DNA of 64,000 bases from Diogma glabrata (GCA_963693315.1 OY856188.1:155075369-155139368), one strand, 5' to 3'; shown: positions 1 through 34,600, counted from the stretch's first letter. Notes: a model not told the origin generated them from the letters alone. Numbers and translations: made by a program.

Positions 1-923
1 CATTTATGAGTTTATGTTGCTTAAACTTATACTAGCTGTTAGACAAACTTTTCAACTATAACCTCAGAGATTTTCAGTTTTCTAACCCAAGAGGTTTCAA
101 TGTAATTAGCATTATGTAATTAGCATTATGCATTATATGAATGGCATATTCAATTACAACAACAAATTCCGTAAAAATATAAAAACATCCCATAGAAATA
201 TTAAATAAATTTTCTTTTGTTTCTTTTTTTGAGTTTTTATTTTTTTTCGCAAAAATTTAAAAAAAAAATTAAAACAAACCTGATTTTTTTTTTTTTTTAT
301 TGGAGGGCCTTGAGACTTACAGTTCAAGTAGCACTGCGACCTGAAGGTCTATTGTGCTTACCCTGATTTTGTTATTAGTCAGTCGTCGTCTGTGCCGTTA
401 CTGGTTGTATTCTGTCATCCAAGTTGAGACTTTTAATCAAACAAACCAGAGTTATTATTGTTTTAAATTATGGAATATTTTCTTTGGCTATTTGGGAATG
501 GTTTAGTTGAAATGAATATAATATGTATATTGATTACACTTTTACAAAAGTTTTCCTAAATTGATAGATATTTGTATTATTTGAGGTGTAACAGTTGTTT
601 GATAATTTTTGATTATAAATTATGTGTTGTGGTATTGTAGGTGTGACGTAGTGAGAACGTTGATTTGCTCTTTGGTGGATTTAATATGTTATTAATAATA
701 GTTTTAACCAAATTAAATAAAACTGGTCCGAAATAGCATTGATAAAGTTGTTTCGGTTACTGTATTTAATTGGTTTGATAATTTTTTTGAATTATTCTGT
801 TTCTACTTAAATTTTTTATGTAACCCAATCTGACACATCTAATTCTATTTGTACACAAAACTGTCTGACCCCGAAATCTACCTATTTCTAGCGGATATAC
901 GTGCCGCTTGGACTTTTTTGTTT
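1..923. other. AT-rich DNA without recognisable gene
   Basis: I see no supported coding exon here. A slightly GC-richer stretch at about 300-420 could be an old transposon fragment or a noncoding exon. Nothing in it decides which. Confidence 0.4.
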
Positions 924-1137
924 TTCTATCCTATCATGAAATATTGGCCTATGTCATATTTTATATGTGATAGGATTTATTGTTTAGTTATTCCCTCTAT
1001 AACAAAATATATAAAAAACAATTTTGCGTCCATCAACACCTTAGAACGCATATTGTTGTGGGACCTTGGTCTTAAAAGGTTTTTATGTGTGTTGTAACAC
1101 ATACTGTAATTCCTACTACATAACACATTTTATAAAA
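924..1137 (+). mobile_element. Internally deleted LINE derivative, 5'-truncated copy
   Basis: The sequence joins part of the 5' untranslated region of the LINE at 26213-29811 directly to that LINE's 3' end. The left part matches 26585-26690 (around ATATTGGCCTATGTCATATT) and the right part matches the LINE tail (GTTGTGGGACC, then TCTTAAAAGG). The coding region is absent. The same junction and the same 3' change (GGGACCTTGGTCTT) occur in the longer copy at 48552-49169. This points to a propagating non-autonomous family, not an isolated deletion. Confidence 0.65.
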
Positions 1138-1804
1138 GAAAATATATATCTGTATAAGCATTAGAAAATATGCATACAACGTATTTTTCAAGTCATATCG
1201 TTAATATCATTATAGTGCTAATTTTCATATCAAACGAGTTGTCAACATTATACCCAGGGACAACATCGCAATATTTAACAACAGATTAAGATTTTGATTA
1301 AGATCAAAACAAATTTGCTTATTTAAAAAACACGTCAGCCATTCCTTATCTTATTCTTAAATTCGAGTAATAAAATAATTAGAATCAAAAAAACATTAAG
1401 TTTGAATTTTTATACAATCAATCACATTGAAAGCTTGCTCGTCGACAGCACTTAAAAAATCGGTAAAAAAGATATAGAAATTCTAGATCCACTAAAAATA
1501 AAAGAACGAAATATGTAAAGATTTTCGTTTCTAAAATACAATAACATAAAGAACAACGTTCTACTAGCTATATATTCCAAAACAAGCGCTCACTCTAGTG
1601 ACAAAGGTTTTTGGGATATAAATAAATTAAAACAAGAGAAGAAATAGTATTGGCGTTAAGCTTTTCTATATGCATAGCTCAAGGTTCTCAAAAATATAAA
1701 ATAAAAATGTTGTGAAAAGTTTCATTATCATTAAAAAATAAACTGAATACGCGTATTATCAGGCACTAGAAAGAATAAACTCAAAAATAGTTGTACATAA
1801 AATT
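1138..1804. other. AT-rich DNA, nothing recognised
   Basis: No open frame, RNA gene or repeat with recognisable ends was seen here. Confidence 0.4.
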
Positions 1805-1882
1805 AGAATAATAAGACTGAATCTAACAAAATATGGTGTGCAATTTATGAAATTTTTTTGCTATCCACAAAATTGTCGATCG

Positions 1883-1961
1883 ATCTAGTTTCGAACCGAT
1901 AAGAACTTTTTATTACACTTTAAAAAAGTATATCATTCTCATCAGGACTAGCCGACTAGAT
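1883..1961 (-). ncRNA. Hammerhead ribozyme, core intact
   Basis: Read on the minus strand, ATCTAGTC is followed by an 8-nt stem I (GGCTAGTC), then CTGATGAG, a long stem II, GAAAC and TAGAT. Stem III pairs ATCTAG with CTAGAT (6 bp). Stem II pairs GAAUGAUA with UAUCGGUUC, leaving one bulged G. The cleavage triplet is GUC, between plus-strand positions 1953 and 1954. The layout is type III, open at stem III. Stem I is very short (3 bp, one G-U, 2-nt loop). Related copies: 54444-54519 and 54898-54973. Confidence 0.8.
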
Positions 1962-2334
1962 ACACTACCAAAAAAATTTTTCGCTATATAAACCTAAAAT
2001 AGGTCACTACTCTAGCGAAGTATAAGAAACCAAAAAACTTTCATAAACATATGTTTATTAGATTCAGGTTTAGTCAATTTGTTTCTCTAGTTGATCACTA
2101 TTGTTGTTATACTCTAACCAAGTTAGAATTGGATAACAAACTTGTATCGTTGAGAAGAAGATGACTATCTTCACTTGTGTCTGTCGACACATTATCTACA
2201 ATTAATTCAATGAATTATTTGTGATATTACATCACTCCGATGGAAATAATCCATCATAAATAATAAGACTGAATCTAACAAAATATGGTGTGCAATTTAT
2301 GAAATTTTTTTGCTATCCACAAAATTGTCGATCG

Positions 2335-2409
2335 ATCTAGTTTCGAACCGATAAGAACTTTTTATTACACTTTAAAAAAAGTATATCATTCTCATCAGGG
2401 CTACTAGAT
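2335..2409 (-). pseudogene. Hammerhead ribozyme, broken copy
   Basis: The CTGATGAG and GAAACTAGAT blocks and stem II match the copy at 1883-1961. The 5' part reads ATCTAGTAGCC, which lacks the five bases spanning the cleavage triplet and the first half of stem I. The RNA should therefore not self-cleave at the usual site. Confidence 0.7.
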
Positions 2410-2529
2410 TGAGTCCGAAGTCTAGTCGGAGTGATGTAATATCACAAATAATTCATTGAATTAATTATAAAATTAGAAATTAAAAAAAAAGAAAACAGAG
2501 CAATAAAGAAAATGCACAAAATAAATTAC

Positions 2530-2781
2530 CAGTGCATGCACAATGAAATCACTTTTACTCATGAGATTTAAGCAACTTTTTATTATTATTTTTTAATAGT
2601 AGCACAATGCTTTAAAATGTAGCTAGATTCATTCTCTATTAATCACGAGGAAAAAGTTAAGAAATCTTTAACTTTTTCATTGACAAAAATATCTTTCAAA
2701 AATAAATTTTTTTTTCTCAAAAGAAATTTTCATACAAACTTGGATCTAATGAGTAAAAGTAATTTCATTGTGCATGCACTG
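2530..2781. mobile_element. MITE with about 32-bp terminal inverted repeats
   Basis: The left end, CAGTGCATGCACAATGAAAT, is repeated inverted at 2750-2781, and the match continues through ACTTTTACTCAT. TA flanks both sides, so a Tc1/mariner-type target duplication is possible. The interior of about 190 bp is AT-rich and noncoding. Confidence 0.65.
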
Positions 2782-3285
2782 TAATGCTACATTTCAATTA
2801 ATTTCTTTTTTTTATTTATAACAAGACACAAACAAAACATTAGAAACAGAAAACTACCAACAATTTGCGCACAATCAGTAGAAGGGCAGTTTTGGTTTTC
2901 TTTTTTTTTATAGTAAAGTAATTCTTCTGTCATAATACACTTTACGCAATAAAACCTTTTTGTTTAAGATATTTATTTTCATTTTAAAGTAAAACAACCA
3001 AAAATAAGTTCTGATGGCATGGGATTACTTAAAACAACTATAACTTTTTTAAGCGTAAAATTATACCTTTCAAATTTTAGATATTCTTTTAAGTTACTAT
3101 AGTGTTCTATTTGAATGTGTAGTGTAGCGTACATTACCTATCTCAATAGCAAAAGAATTCTGCTGTTTTAAGAGCTATACTACATTATTTATATTTGATT
3201 GCGTAAGAGAAAAAATAATTTAAGTCGTTTACCATAGTTATTATTATTCTTAAATTAATTCTTTGTTTTTTTTTCTTATCCGCAG
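2782..3285 (+). other. Intron end upstream of the SLC5 start codon
   Basis: The stretch ends in a pyrimidine tract and CCGCAG directly before the ATG at 3286. The start codon is therefore the first base after a splice acceptor, and at least one noncoding 5' exon must lie upstream, possibly outside the window. Nothing else is recognised. Confidence 0.5.
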
Positions 3286-24558
<21,273 letters not shown>

Positions 24559-25184
24559 TTTAATAAAATGGAGATTAAAATCTCCGAGGATTATCAATTA
24601 AATATGTGAAACTACGAATGCGCTTGAATTTGATTTCTTACATTTTTTTTAGAAATTAACCTTTTTGTAATTTAGTTTAATTAAACTATTATGAATTTCT
24701 AGTTTAGATTAGTATTTTAAATGATTTTTGTTTAAGAACCACGTTAATTCTGATAAATGATATTTTTATACAACTGTTGATTAATTTAAGATAAACCTCT
24801 AATTAATATAGATATTGTAAATATTTTGTACCTCTAAATTTTTAATATATAGTTAGCTGTACTTACTTATTGTGCGTCCATTTATTGTAATAATTATGAA
24901 GAATTATCAGTTTATATGTTATATACTTATATTGACAATGATTGTGATTTACACTTGGGCAGGAATTAATAATATTCATAAAAAAAACTAATTTTTAAAT
25001 CGTTACTGTTAAATAAGCTACATAGGTAATGAACTTCAAATATTTAAGTGAAATAATATTAATATTTAAAGGCGAAATACCACTGTAATAATTATAAATA
25101 ACTTGAGACAGACAATAAATAATACTTAAATAGAATAAAAATATTATTTTTTTTTAATAAAATGTGTTGAGTAATAGGCGAATG
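24559..25184 (+). other. Probable SLC5 3' UTR
   Basis: AATAAA occurs at 24562 and 25114. The later one is more plausible as the polyadenylation signal because the first lies only a few bases after the stop. Confidence 0.45.
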
Positions 25185-25945
25185 TGTCAAGAAAATCGTA
25201 AAGTGTGTCAAAACAAGGAAATTTGCATATTTTTGCTTAAAAAACGTTCATTTTAAGTGATTACGAGTAGGAACATTGAATTTGGAGAAATCTAGATGGT
25301 CAGGATTGGTATGTAAGACCAATACCTAGATTATTGCATTATAAGTTTGTCAAAAAAACAATGTCGAGTGTGTCAAAAGAATGATTTTCTTTTTTTAACC
25401 CAAATTTTTGGATAAAAATAAAATTAATTATTTGTATGGCATGAAATGTAATTGAACATGAAAATTGGACATAGAAATTTTTGATTTTGTTATAATTTTT
25501 GGAATTTTTTGGAATTTTGAAAAAGTTTGTATTTTTGATTTTGTTATAATTTTTTCAATATTTTAAGAATTTTTGCAATATTTTTGGAATATTGAAAAAA
25601 GTTTCAATTTTTGAGTTCGTAAGAATTTTTGGAATATTTTTAGAATTTTAAAAGGTTTAAATATTTGTTTTTATTATAATTTTTGGAATATTTTTGGAAT
25701 TTTGAAAAAGTTTGTTTTTTGATTTTGTTATAATTTTTGCAATATTTTAAGAATTTTGGAAATAGTTTGAATTTTTTAATTTTGAATTTTTGCAGTGTTC
25801 TTAGTATTTTGAAAAAAGTTTCAATTTTGATTTTGTAAGAATTTTTGGAATATGTATTTTCAAAATTTTGAAAAAGTTTAAATTTTTGATTTTATTATAA
25901 TTTTTGGAATTTTGAAAAAAGTTTCGCGTTAGAACCTTAAAAAAG
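25185..25945 (+). repeat. Foldback-family fragment with AT-rich minisatellite
   Basis: Starts with GTGTCAAGAAAATCG and shares GTGATTACGAGTAGGAACAT with the arms of the element at 31690-36905. It then runs into about eight imperfect copies of a unit of about 55 bp around TTTTGGAATTTTGAAAAAGT. Confidence 0.65.
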
Positions 25946-26706
25946 TTTTGTGAGTTGCATATTTATAAAAAATTTATAAAATTTACTTAAAGTTATTTAT
26001 TTTTTGAGTGAAAATTAAAATCACCTATTACATCACACTTCTATTCCTTTCAGCAAAATTTATTATATTTGTGTGAGGCTGATTCACAATTACATAAAGT
26101 TTAAATATATATTTAATTTAATTGATTGTTTCCATATCAAAGTTTCCAGATTGATTGTTTTCAGCAAAGGAATTTCCGCAGGAGGGATCGATTTTGATCG
26201 ATTATGATCAATGTTGATCTACGGGTCTGACTACTTTGCGTACTCCAGTCCCTGCCATTGACATATGAGTTAGCGTGAGATATCACATACCACTTACAAT
26301 GGCAGGAGATGTCATTAGCCAAGATGATATCTTAGGGTGCTGGCGGACGAACTTTAATTAGTCAACGGCAGCACTTCCAGTCTTAGCTGGGCAGCGTTCC
26401 GTAGCGGTACCGCTCATTGGCTCTTCCGAGGAATCGGACCAACACGTAGGTTATGTGTGGGCTTTGTGCCTCGATTGAGGTAGTGGGCGGTGCGTCTGGG
26501 GTGCGCTGCATCAGCTGGATTATTGGCATTTAGTTTTGTTTTGTTTTCTGCAAATTTCTCACAATTTGTTTTTCACTTATTATTTTGTTATTATTTCTTC
26601 ATCTTATCATGAAATATTGGCATATGTCATATTTTGTAGTATGATAGGATTTTTTACTTAGTTATGCATTTTAAAATAAAACATAAAAAAATAAAATAAC
26701 ACCCTT

Positions 26707-27966
26707 TTGATATATATATGGCAGTACAACCGAAAAAAAAATAAGTCTGCAAGTGGTAAAGCAAATTTGCGCAATCCACCCGCCCATAAAGCGGCATGTC
26801 CACGGAATTTGCAGGGACAAAACATATATGAATCAATAAAAAATTTTAAAATACATGTTCAAAACATCTGCGGATTGAACGCTAACCATGACCACGTGCA
26901 ACATCATCTTGAGCACGACAAACCGAACATTCTATTCCTTACAGAAACACAAGTTTCTGAAAATTTTCTCTTTATAGAATCGCTTAATTCCAAATATAGG
27001 CTCGAATCAGCTTTCAAACTCCATCAGGGCGTATGCGCATTCATTCATGAGAGTGTTGCGTACACGCGCTTTCCAAATTTTGAACTACACGGTGACGGCT
27101 TCAATACAATGGTTTTAAAGATTTGTCTTCCAGAAATGACTTTTTTTACAATAGCTTTATACCGGTCCCCCAACAAACGTAACCCAAACTTTTTTAAAAT
27201 TATGGACGAGATTAGAGCAAAGTCCCCTAATTGTGAAGTTATCGTTACCGGTGACTTCAACGTCCACAACAAATCATGGTTGGAATTCTCCAAATCGACC
27301 GACGATGTTGACAATAGTGGAAAACTGGCAGAAATTTTTGCCGCGTCTCAGGGCCTATTCCAAATTGTTAAAAGCCCGACTTTCACTCCCCGTAATGGCG
27401 GTGATAATAGTTTTCTTTTAGATCTCTATCTTACCACAATGCCAGATATTACGAGTGTCGATGTCGCGAAAGGTAGTATTGGAAATTCTGATCATTATTT
27501 AATCTCATCAGTTATCAAAACTGATTTACTTAAAACTACAGCTCCCAAACCCCGTAAAATATTTCACTACTCAAAAATGGATAAGAGTGGTCTTCAAAAT
27601 TTTTTCCATGGTTTCCCTTTCGACCGTCATTGTTTTTACACTGACAATGTAAATGTTTCTGCTCAAAACTTTACAGAAACCATCCAATTTGCTATCAATA
27701 AATTTGTCCCTTTCTCCATAGTAAAACCCAAACAAAAATACTTGTATTCGAAAGCTGCCAAAACGGCACTTAGAAACAAACGTAGATCATTTAATATTTG
27801 GATTCATAACAAAACTCCCACTAATCGATCCCAATATCTAAAGGCCAACAGATATCTAATCAGATTATCTCAAACGAAAAGTCCGAAATTGACAGAGCGA
27901 AAGCCTCAAAACTTACGTCTATGTCTGTTTCTGACAAGAGTTTCTACAGTGCCATTAATTCTTTAA
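26707..27966 (+). pseudogene. LINE AP-type endonuclease
   Basis: Contains HVQNICGLNANHDHV, LFLTETQVS (catalytic Glu), IALYRSPNKRN, VIVTGDFNVHNKSW (catalytic Asp/Asn) and GNSDHYLISSVI (catalytic Asp-His). It would nick target DNA for target-primed reverse transcription. The frame leaves the true path near 27875, and the last 30 residues are out of frame. Confidence 0.87.
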
Positions 27967-27995
27967 ATTCTGGTACAAAATTTTCTATTCCCCTA

Positions 27996-29365
27996 TTATT
28001 GATGGTGATTTAATCGTCAATGATCCCGCAAGAAAAGCTAACTTGTTCGCTGAACGCTTTGCTCTGAACTCCACTGTTTTGGAAACTCCTAAAGAAATAC
28101 CCCAAATCCAGTCTTCAGGAGTTAATATGAATGAACTTCACTTCAAACCCAAAATAGTCGCTAAACTTTTAAAGGGGTTAAACATCAACAAAGCATCAGG
28201 AATGGACAATATTCCACCCATTATTTTAAAAACCTTTTCCAAAGAACTTGCACCAACTTTAACTAAAATATTCTACCAATCCTACAAATCTGGTATATTT
28301 CCCTCGTGCTGGAAGTTGGCAAATGTCCAGCCCGTCCCCAAAAAGGGACCAAAATCCGATATCTCAAATTATAGGCCAATAGCTTTACTATCGGTCCTAT
28401 CCAAAGTCTATGAGCATTATATTAATACACATATTTCAAAATTTCTGGAAGAAAATCATTTAATATCCGACAGCCAATACGGTTTTCGAAACAAAAGATC
28501 AACTACCGATCTATTAAACTATGTAGCGCATTGTTGGAACAGCATACTTGATAAAGGTGGTGAAACATACGTTATCGCTTTAGACATCTCCAAGGCATTC
28601 GATCGAGTCTGGCATGCCAACTTAATCAACAAGCTCGTTGCGTACGGTTTTCATCCCAATGTTGTGAAGCTGATTCAAAATTTTCTATCCAACCGATACA
28701 TTTCGGTAACCTTAGACGGATTTTCATCTGAGTCTAAACTAATTAACGCTGGTGTACCCCAAGGCTCAGTATTGTCCCCAACCCTATTTTTGATTTATAT
28801 CAACGAATTGTTGAAAATCACCAGTAACCCAATAAATAGTTTTGCAGATGATTGTACTCTGCACAAGTCGTTCGAGCCCCTTCCTTCAAAAGGTAAAATG
28901 CACGAACGAATTAATCCTCCCCAGAGAGACGCTGCCATAAACGTGAACAAAGACCTGAATAAAGTCGCCGACCGAGGTGACCAAAACCTTGTCAATTTCA
29001 ACTCCACCAAAACACAGCTGTTGATTGTTTCCAGATTAAAGACCGAGTTCCCCAAAGATATTTTATTTAGTATGTGTGATGAACCAATAGGTGAATGTAA
29101 AAACATTCGTTTATTGGGTGTCACAGTTTTAAATGACCTACTCTGGAACGATCATGTAAAGGCGATGGCAAAAAGCGCGTCCAAAAAACTCGGCCTCCTA
29201 AATAGATGCAAAAAATTTTTCACTCCATACCAATTGCTCCATGTTTATAAGTCCTATATTCGTCCCTGTATGGAGTACTGCTGTCAAGTTTGGGGTGCTG
29301 CCTCTGTTTCCATCTTGGCCCTCTTGGACTCTGTTCAAAAGCTATGCGAGCTATACGAATTGTAG
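27996..29365 (+). pseudogene. LINE reverse transcriptase
   Basis: In order: ASGMDNIPPIILKTF, SNYRPIALLSVLSKVYE, SQYGFRNKRSTTDLL, YVIALDISKAFDRVWH (first catalytic Asp), GVPQGSVLSPTLFLIYINEL, SFADDCTLHKS (FADD catalytic box), and RLLGVTVLNDLLWNDHV. The frame is open at least from IIDGDLIVNDPARKANLF. A 5-base insertion near 29342 breaks the C-terminus, relative to the copy at 6345. Confidence 0.87.
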
Positions 29366-29733
29366 GTGATCGAACTTTGACATCAAAACTTGATTCCCTA
29401 CAACATCGTCGCACTGTTGCTGACCTCGTTGTTTTTTACAAATATCGTCATCAGCAGTGCTCAGATGAAATCAGCGGCATCATGCCTCAAACTTATTTTT
29501 ACCGCCGTTCCACTCGGCAATCGGCTGCCGCAACCAGTGGCACGGTAAAGATCCGGCGCTGTCATACTGGCAGATCGCAGAGAGACTTCTTTGTCCGAAC
29601 TGCGTACAAATGGAATAGTTTGCCGGAACACTTAGTCTCAGGTGGCTTCAACCCACAGATGTTTAAAAAAAGCGTTAATCTACACCTTAGAACGCCAGTT
29701 GTTGTGGGACCCAGGTCTAGACCTAGGTCTTAA
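29340..29733 (+). pseudogene. LINE RT C-terminal tail (frameshifted)
   Basis: Continues as RAIRIVGDRTLTSKLDSLQH through [20 protein letters not shown], the tail domain seen in the copy at 6233-6727. Confidence 0.75.
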
Positions 29734-29811
29734 AAGGTATTTATGTGTTGTTGTGACACATATTCTAAACCCTATTACACAACACATTTTATTAAAAAAA
29801 AAAAAAAAAGA

Positions 29812-30452
29812 CCGGGTTTCCCAAAGATATTTTATTTAGTATGTGTGATGAACCAACAGGTGAATGTAAAAACATTCGTTTATTGGGTGTCACAGTTTCA
29901 AATGACCTACTCTGAAACGATCATGTAATGGTGATGGCAAAAAGCGCGTCTAAAAAACTCGGCCTCCTAAATAGATGCAAAAAATTTTTCACTCCATACC
30001 AATTGCTCCATGTTTATAAGTTCTATATTCATTCGTCCCTGTATGGAGTACTGCTGTCACGTTTGGGGTGCTGCCTCTGTTTTCATCCTGGCCCTCTTGG
30101 ACTAGGTTCAAAAGCGGGCTATACGAATTGTGGGTGATCGAACTTTGACATCAAAACTTGATTCCCTACAACATCGTCGCACTGTTGCTGACCTCGTTGT
30201 TTTTTACAAATATCGTCATCAGCAGTGCTCAGATGAAATCAGCGGCATCATGCCTCAAACTTATTCTTACCCCCGTTTCACTCGGCAATCGGCTGCCGCA
30301 ACGGTGAAACGGTAAAGATCCCGCGCTGTCATACTGGCAGATCGCAGAGAGACTTCTTTGTCCGAACTGCGTACAAATGGAATAGTTTGCCGGAACACTT
30401 TGTCTCAGGTGGCTTCAACCCGCAGATGTTTAAAAAAAGCATTAATTAACAC
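29812..30452 (+). mobile_element. Second, 5'-truncated LINE copy, head to tail
   Basis: Starts in RT right after the poly(A) of the first copy (near CCCAAAGATATTTTATTTAG, compare 29050) and runs almost to the 3' end. It then turns into unrelated sequence before (TA)n. Small deletions and stops are frequent. Confidence 0.75.
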
Positions 30453-30485
30453 CGAATAGAGTGCCGGTCGTTTTCGTTATATCTC

Positions 30486-30929
<444 letters not shown>

Positions 30930-30986
<57 letters not shown>
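30930..30986. repeat. (TA)n microsatellite
   Basis: Right remainder of the TA tract split by the MITE. Confidence 0.92.
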
Positions 30987-30988
<2 letters not shown>

Positions 30989-31689
30989 TGCCATACATAT
31001 TGCCATACATATTTGCATCTTTTTTCAATGTGTCGTCAAATTAATTCCCGAATGAATGTTATATGCTCCCAACAAACATAAAAAACATTGTGGAAAAAAC
31101 CACCTGTTGTATGGTGGATCCCCAACCCTTTATCCAACGTACTCCAAAAGCTAATAAAATCTCTCTCATGTTACTTGAAAGCTTTTATCAACGTTTCATA
31201 AAAATCGATCGGTAGTTGTAGGCTACAGTAGGGATAAACACCAGGAAAAAAACTTTTTAACCGGAAGTGTCAAACCGGATCATTTGCCAAAGTTTCATCA
31301 AGATCCTATGCAGAAAGGTTTTGACTATGTTGCATTTTTATGCTGATGTATACGAGGAGCTGACCTATAATCCCCCATCCGCCAATCAGCTGATCACTTT
31401 ATTTTCAATTGTTATGGTGTAAACATGCATCGTACAAATTTTGAAGCGGCATCAAATTACTTTTGGAATACGTTTTTTTTACCAGTTTAAAATTCCCCCA
31501 CAACCACACCCCCCGCAAGTCTGACAGCTGACTCTTATTTTCTACATCACATCTATAAAAATTAAATTCAATCGGCATCAAATCACTAACAAAAATGCAA
31601 CGCTGCCTCCCGGTCTATAAAGAAGTATAACTTCAAAAATTGTTTGTAGTTAGAATAAATTTCTTCTTAGATCCAAGTTCAATTAGGTT
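30987..31689. other. Intergenic DNA, nothing recognised
   Basis: No coding frame or clear repeat was seen. Confidence 0.4.
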
Positions 31690-34600
31690 TGAGTCCGCAT
31701 CATAACATCGAAAAATCAAATCGTAGAATCACCAGAAATCACAAAACCGAAAGTTCATACCACCGAATTTCATATCATCGAAAGTTCATACCATCGAAAA
31801 GTCATAGCATCGAAAGATCATATCACCGAAAATTCATTACGTCGAAAAATCATAGCACCGAAAGATCGCATCACCGAAAATCATATCATCGAAAATTTTA
31901 TTCACAAAATCGAAAAATCATATCATCGAAAATCGTAAAATCGAAAAAAAATCATATCATCGAAATATCATTACATCGAAAATATTCGATGTAATGAATA
32001 AATCATTGCATCGAAAAATCATATCATCGAAAAACAGAGTGTACTCTCCTAACAGATAAAACTTTTGTAAATTAAAATGTTAAATGTCAGCAGTATATGT
32101 TAATTGGGCAATTCGTTTGAAAATGTACATTTATTTGTGGATTTTTTTAAAATCAAAATTTTGTATGTGTGAAACGAAAGAAAAAAACTGAATTCTGAAT
32201 TTTTTATTTATTGCTTTAAAATGCAGTTTTGCCGGCATGCATTTTTAGTAATTTCTTTTGGTTTACATAGATAATATATTATGTGCTATCATATTTTGAA
32301 GATAAAGCTTTAGGATTTCAAACAAATTTTTCTACATTTTTTTGAATAATACTATAGGGCAGGGCTATTCTTTTGGAAATGCGCTTGTTTTATAGTTTTT
32401 TTTTGAAAATGCCTAAACATTTGGTATGTTTAGTATTGACGAAATTTGTATTGGCGAAAGAAAGTGTTTGTCAAAAAATCATGAAGTGTGTCAAAACACG
32501 AAAATGAGCATATTTTTTGCTTAAAAAATCGTTCATTCTAAGTGATTACGACTAGTAACATTGAATGTGGAGAAATTTGGATGGTTGGCATTGGTATGTG
32601 GGACCAGAACCTTGATTATTGTATTGTAAGTGTGTCAAAAAATACTCTCAAGTGTGACAAAAGAATGATTTTCATTTATTTTTTAACCCAGTTTTTTGAA
32701 AAAAAATAAAATAATAGTATGTAATTATTTGTATAACTTGAAATGTAATTGGACATGTTTCTATCCAGTTTTAATCCTTATAGGAACAATTGGGAAATAT
32801 CAAGTTGTTGCAGATTAAATGTCGTTTAAAAAAAATGTAATTATGAGAAAGATATTCTTTTGTAATCGTTTTGTGTGATTCCACGACTTCTGAATAACAG
32901 GAACAGTTGGAAAATAAGTTTGAATTTTTGATTATGTTATAATTTTGGCAATATTTTTAGAACTTTGAAAAAAGTTTAATGTTTTATTTTATTATAAGTT
33001 TTGGAATATTTTTAGAATTTTGAAAAAGTATTTATTTTGTTTTGATTTTTGCAATATCTTTAGAATTTTAAAAATAGTTTCAATTTTTGATTTTATAATA
33101 TTCTCTTGAGTCTTGAGTATGTTTGAACTTTTGAAGAAAATTGAAATTTATGATTTTATTATAATTTTTAGAATCTTAGAAAAAGTTTGAATTTTTGAAT
33201 ATGTATGTTATAATTTTTGCAATATTTTTGGAATTTTGAAAAAAGTTTCAATTTTTGATTATGTAATAATTTTTGGATTATTTAGAATTTTAAAAAAGTT
33301 TAAATTTTTGATTTTATTATAATTTTTGAAATATTTTTAAGTTTTGAAAAACATTTAAATTTTTGATTTTATGATAATTTTTAAAAGTTTTAGGAAAAAT
33401 TTTTGGAAAAGTTTGAATTTTTTAATTTGTAATATTCTCTTGAATATTTTTGGATTTTGAAGAAAACTGGCATTTTTGATTTTATTTTAATATTTGGAGT
33501 TTTTTTTAAATCAATTCAATCAGACTTCTTTTTTCCGGCAATGTATTAATATTACTTCGGTCTAAAAGACCTAAGTATTACATTCATGAGCCAAAAGTGA
33601 AATTCTTACCCCCACATTACCTACGAAATCTAGAAAACCGCTGGAGCGATTTCAAAAATTTTGGTGCCTAAAAATAGGTATACTCTATGGACAGGTCCGA
33701 AAGGACGCTGTGTTTGATAACTGTACTGGAAGTGTGTCAAAAAATCATTAAGTATGTCAAAAATAGCAGACTTTCATATTTTTGACTTAAAAAACGTTCG
33801 ATTTGAGTGATTACGAGTAGAAACATGGAATTTGGAGAAATCTTGATGGTAGGGATTGGTATGTGAGATCAAAAACTAGATTATTGTATTAGAAGTTTGT
33901 CAAAAAAATCTTGCATAATAATCGCAGAATAATCTGATGTACAGCTATTGGAAATTTAACAATGAAAAAAACAAGAAAGCAATTATTTAAATAAAGAAAA
34001 TATGAAGGAAATGAAACTTCAGAGCTTTGAGGTATTAATGCTTTGGTCAGTTATGGTGACATTATTTTTAGTTTTAAGCAGAGACATATAACAAAAACAA
34101 AAGTCTGCAAAAAATTGATGGTACAAATATTTTCTGGTAGGAAATGTATTATAAAACTAACACAAAACGATTGTGTTGAAATGTTGTGTTGTCGGAAAAC
34201 TATCATAAATATATCATAACAGACAGATCATAAATGTTAAAAAATATATGAAATGATGCGCAACGAGGATTAGCTCAGGTAAATTTCTCAAACACTCTCC
34301 ATTTAGAAATCAACCATTTTAACTTTGAAGCGTGTCACATAATTAAGGAACATGCCATTTCATTTATACAATTACATTTTAGTTTTGTTTTGATATTTTT
34401 TTAAGCAAATTTGATTTTTCTCCTTTTATTTTAGGACATTACAAATTTAAATAATAAAACATTAAGGATTGTGTTTGTGTTAAGGCTTTTAATACAGTTT
34501 TCACCAAAAGCTTTGCACGAGGACAAGATTTTTAACAAAATCAAATATTAAAACTTTTTCAAAAATTCTAAAAGTATTGCAAAAAATATTGCAAAAATTG

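Larger units (their letters stand above)
1805..2466 (-). mobile_element. Retrozyme-like tandem repeat with hammerhead ribozymes (left array)
   Basis: On the minus strand about 1.5 copies of a repeat of about 450 bp lie head to tail. The block at 1806-1961 recurs at 2260-2409. The same monomer lies on the plus strand at 54438-55111. Between the ribozymes are short hairpin-forming words (for example TGTCGACAGACA). No open reading frame is present, so the element would depend on other machinery. Satellite-like tandem copies each holding a hammerhead are known for animal retrozymes and some insect satellites. The assignment to either class is inference. Confidence 0.7.
26213..29811 (+). mobile_element. 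Near-full-length LINE (CR1/Jockey-like), about 3.6 kb
   Basis: A 5' untranslated region of about 500 bp (starting TTGATCTACGGG) is followed by endonuclease and reverse transcriptase coding sequence, a 3' end and a poly(A) tail. The 5' start is shared with the deletion derivative at 48552, which supports it as the true end. No separate ORF1 is seen before the endonuclease. Frameshifts near 27875, 27995 and 29340 inactivate it. Confidence 0.85.

Noticed and set aside
31690..32040. Regular short repeats that could suggest a CRISPR array
   Set aside because: The units of about 15 bp are degenerate and lack spacers, and the setting is an animal genome. They are the minisatellite arm of a foldback element.
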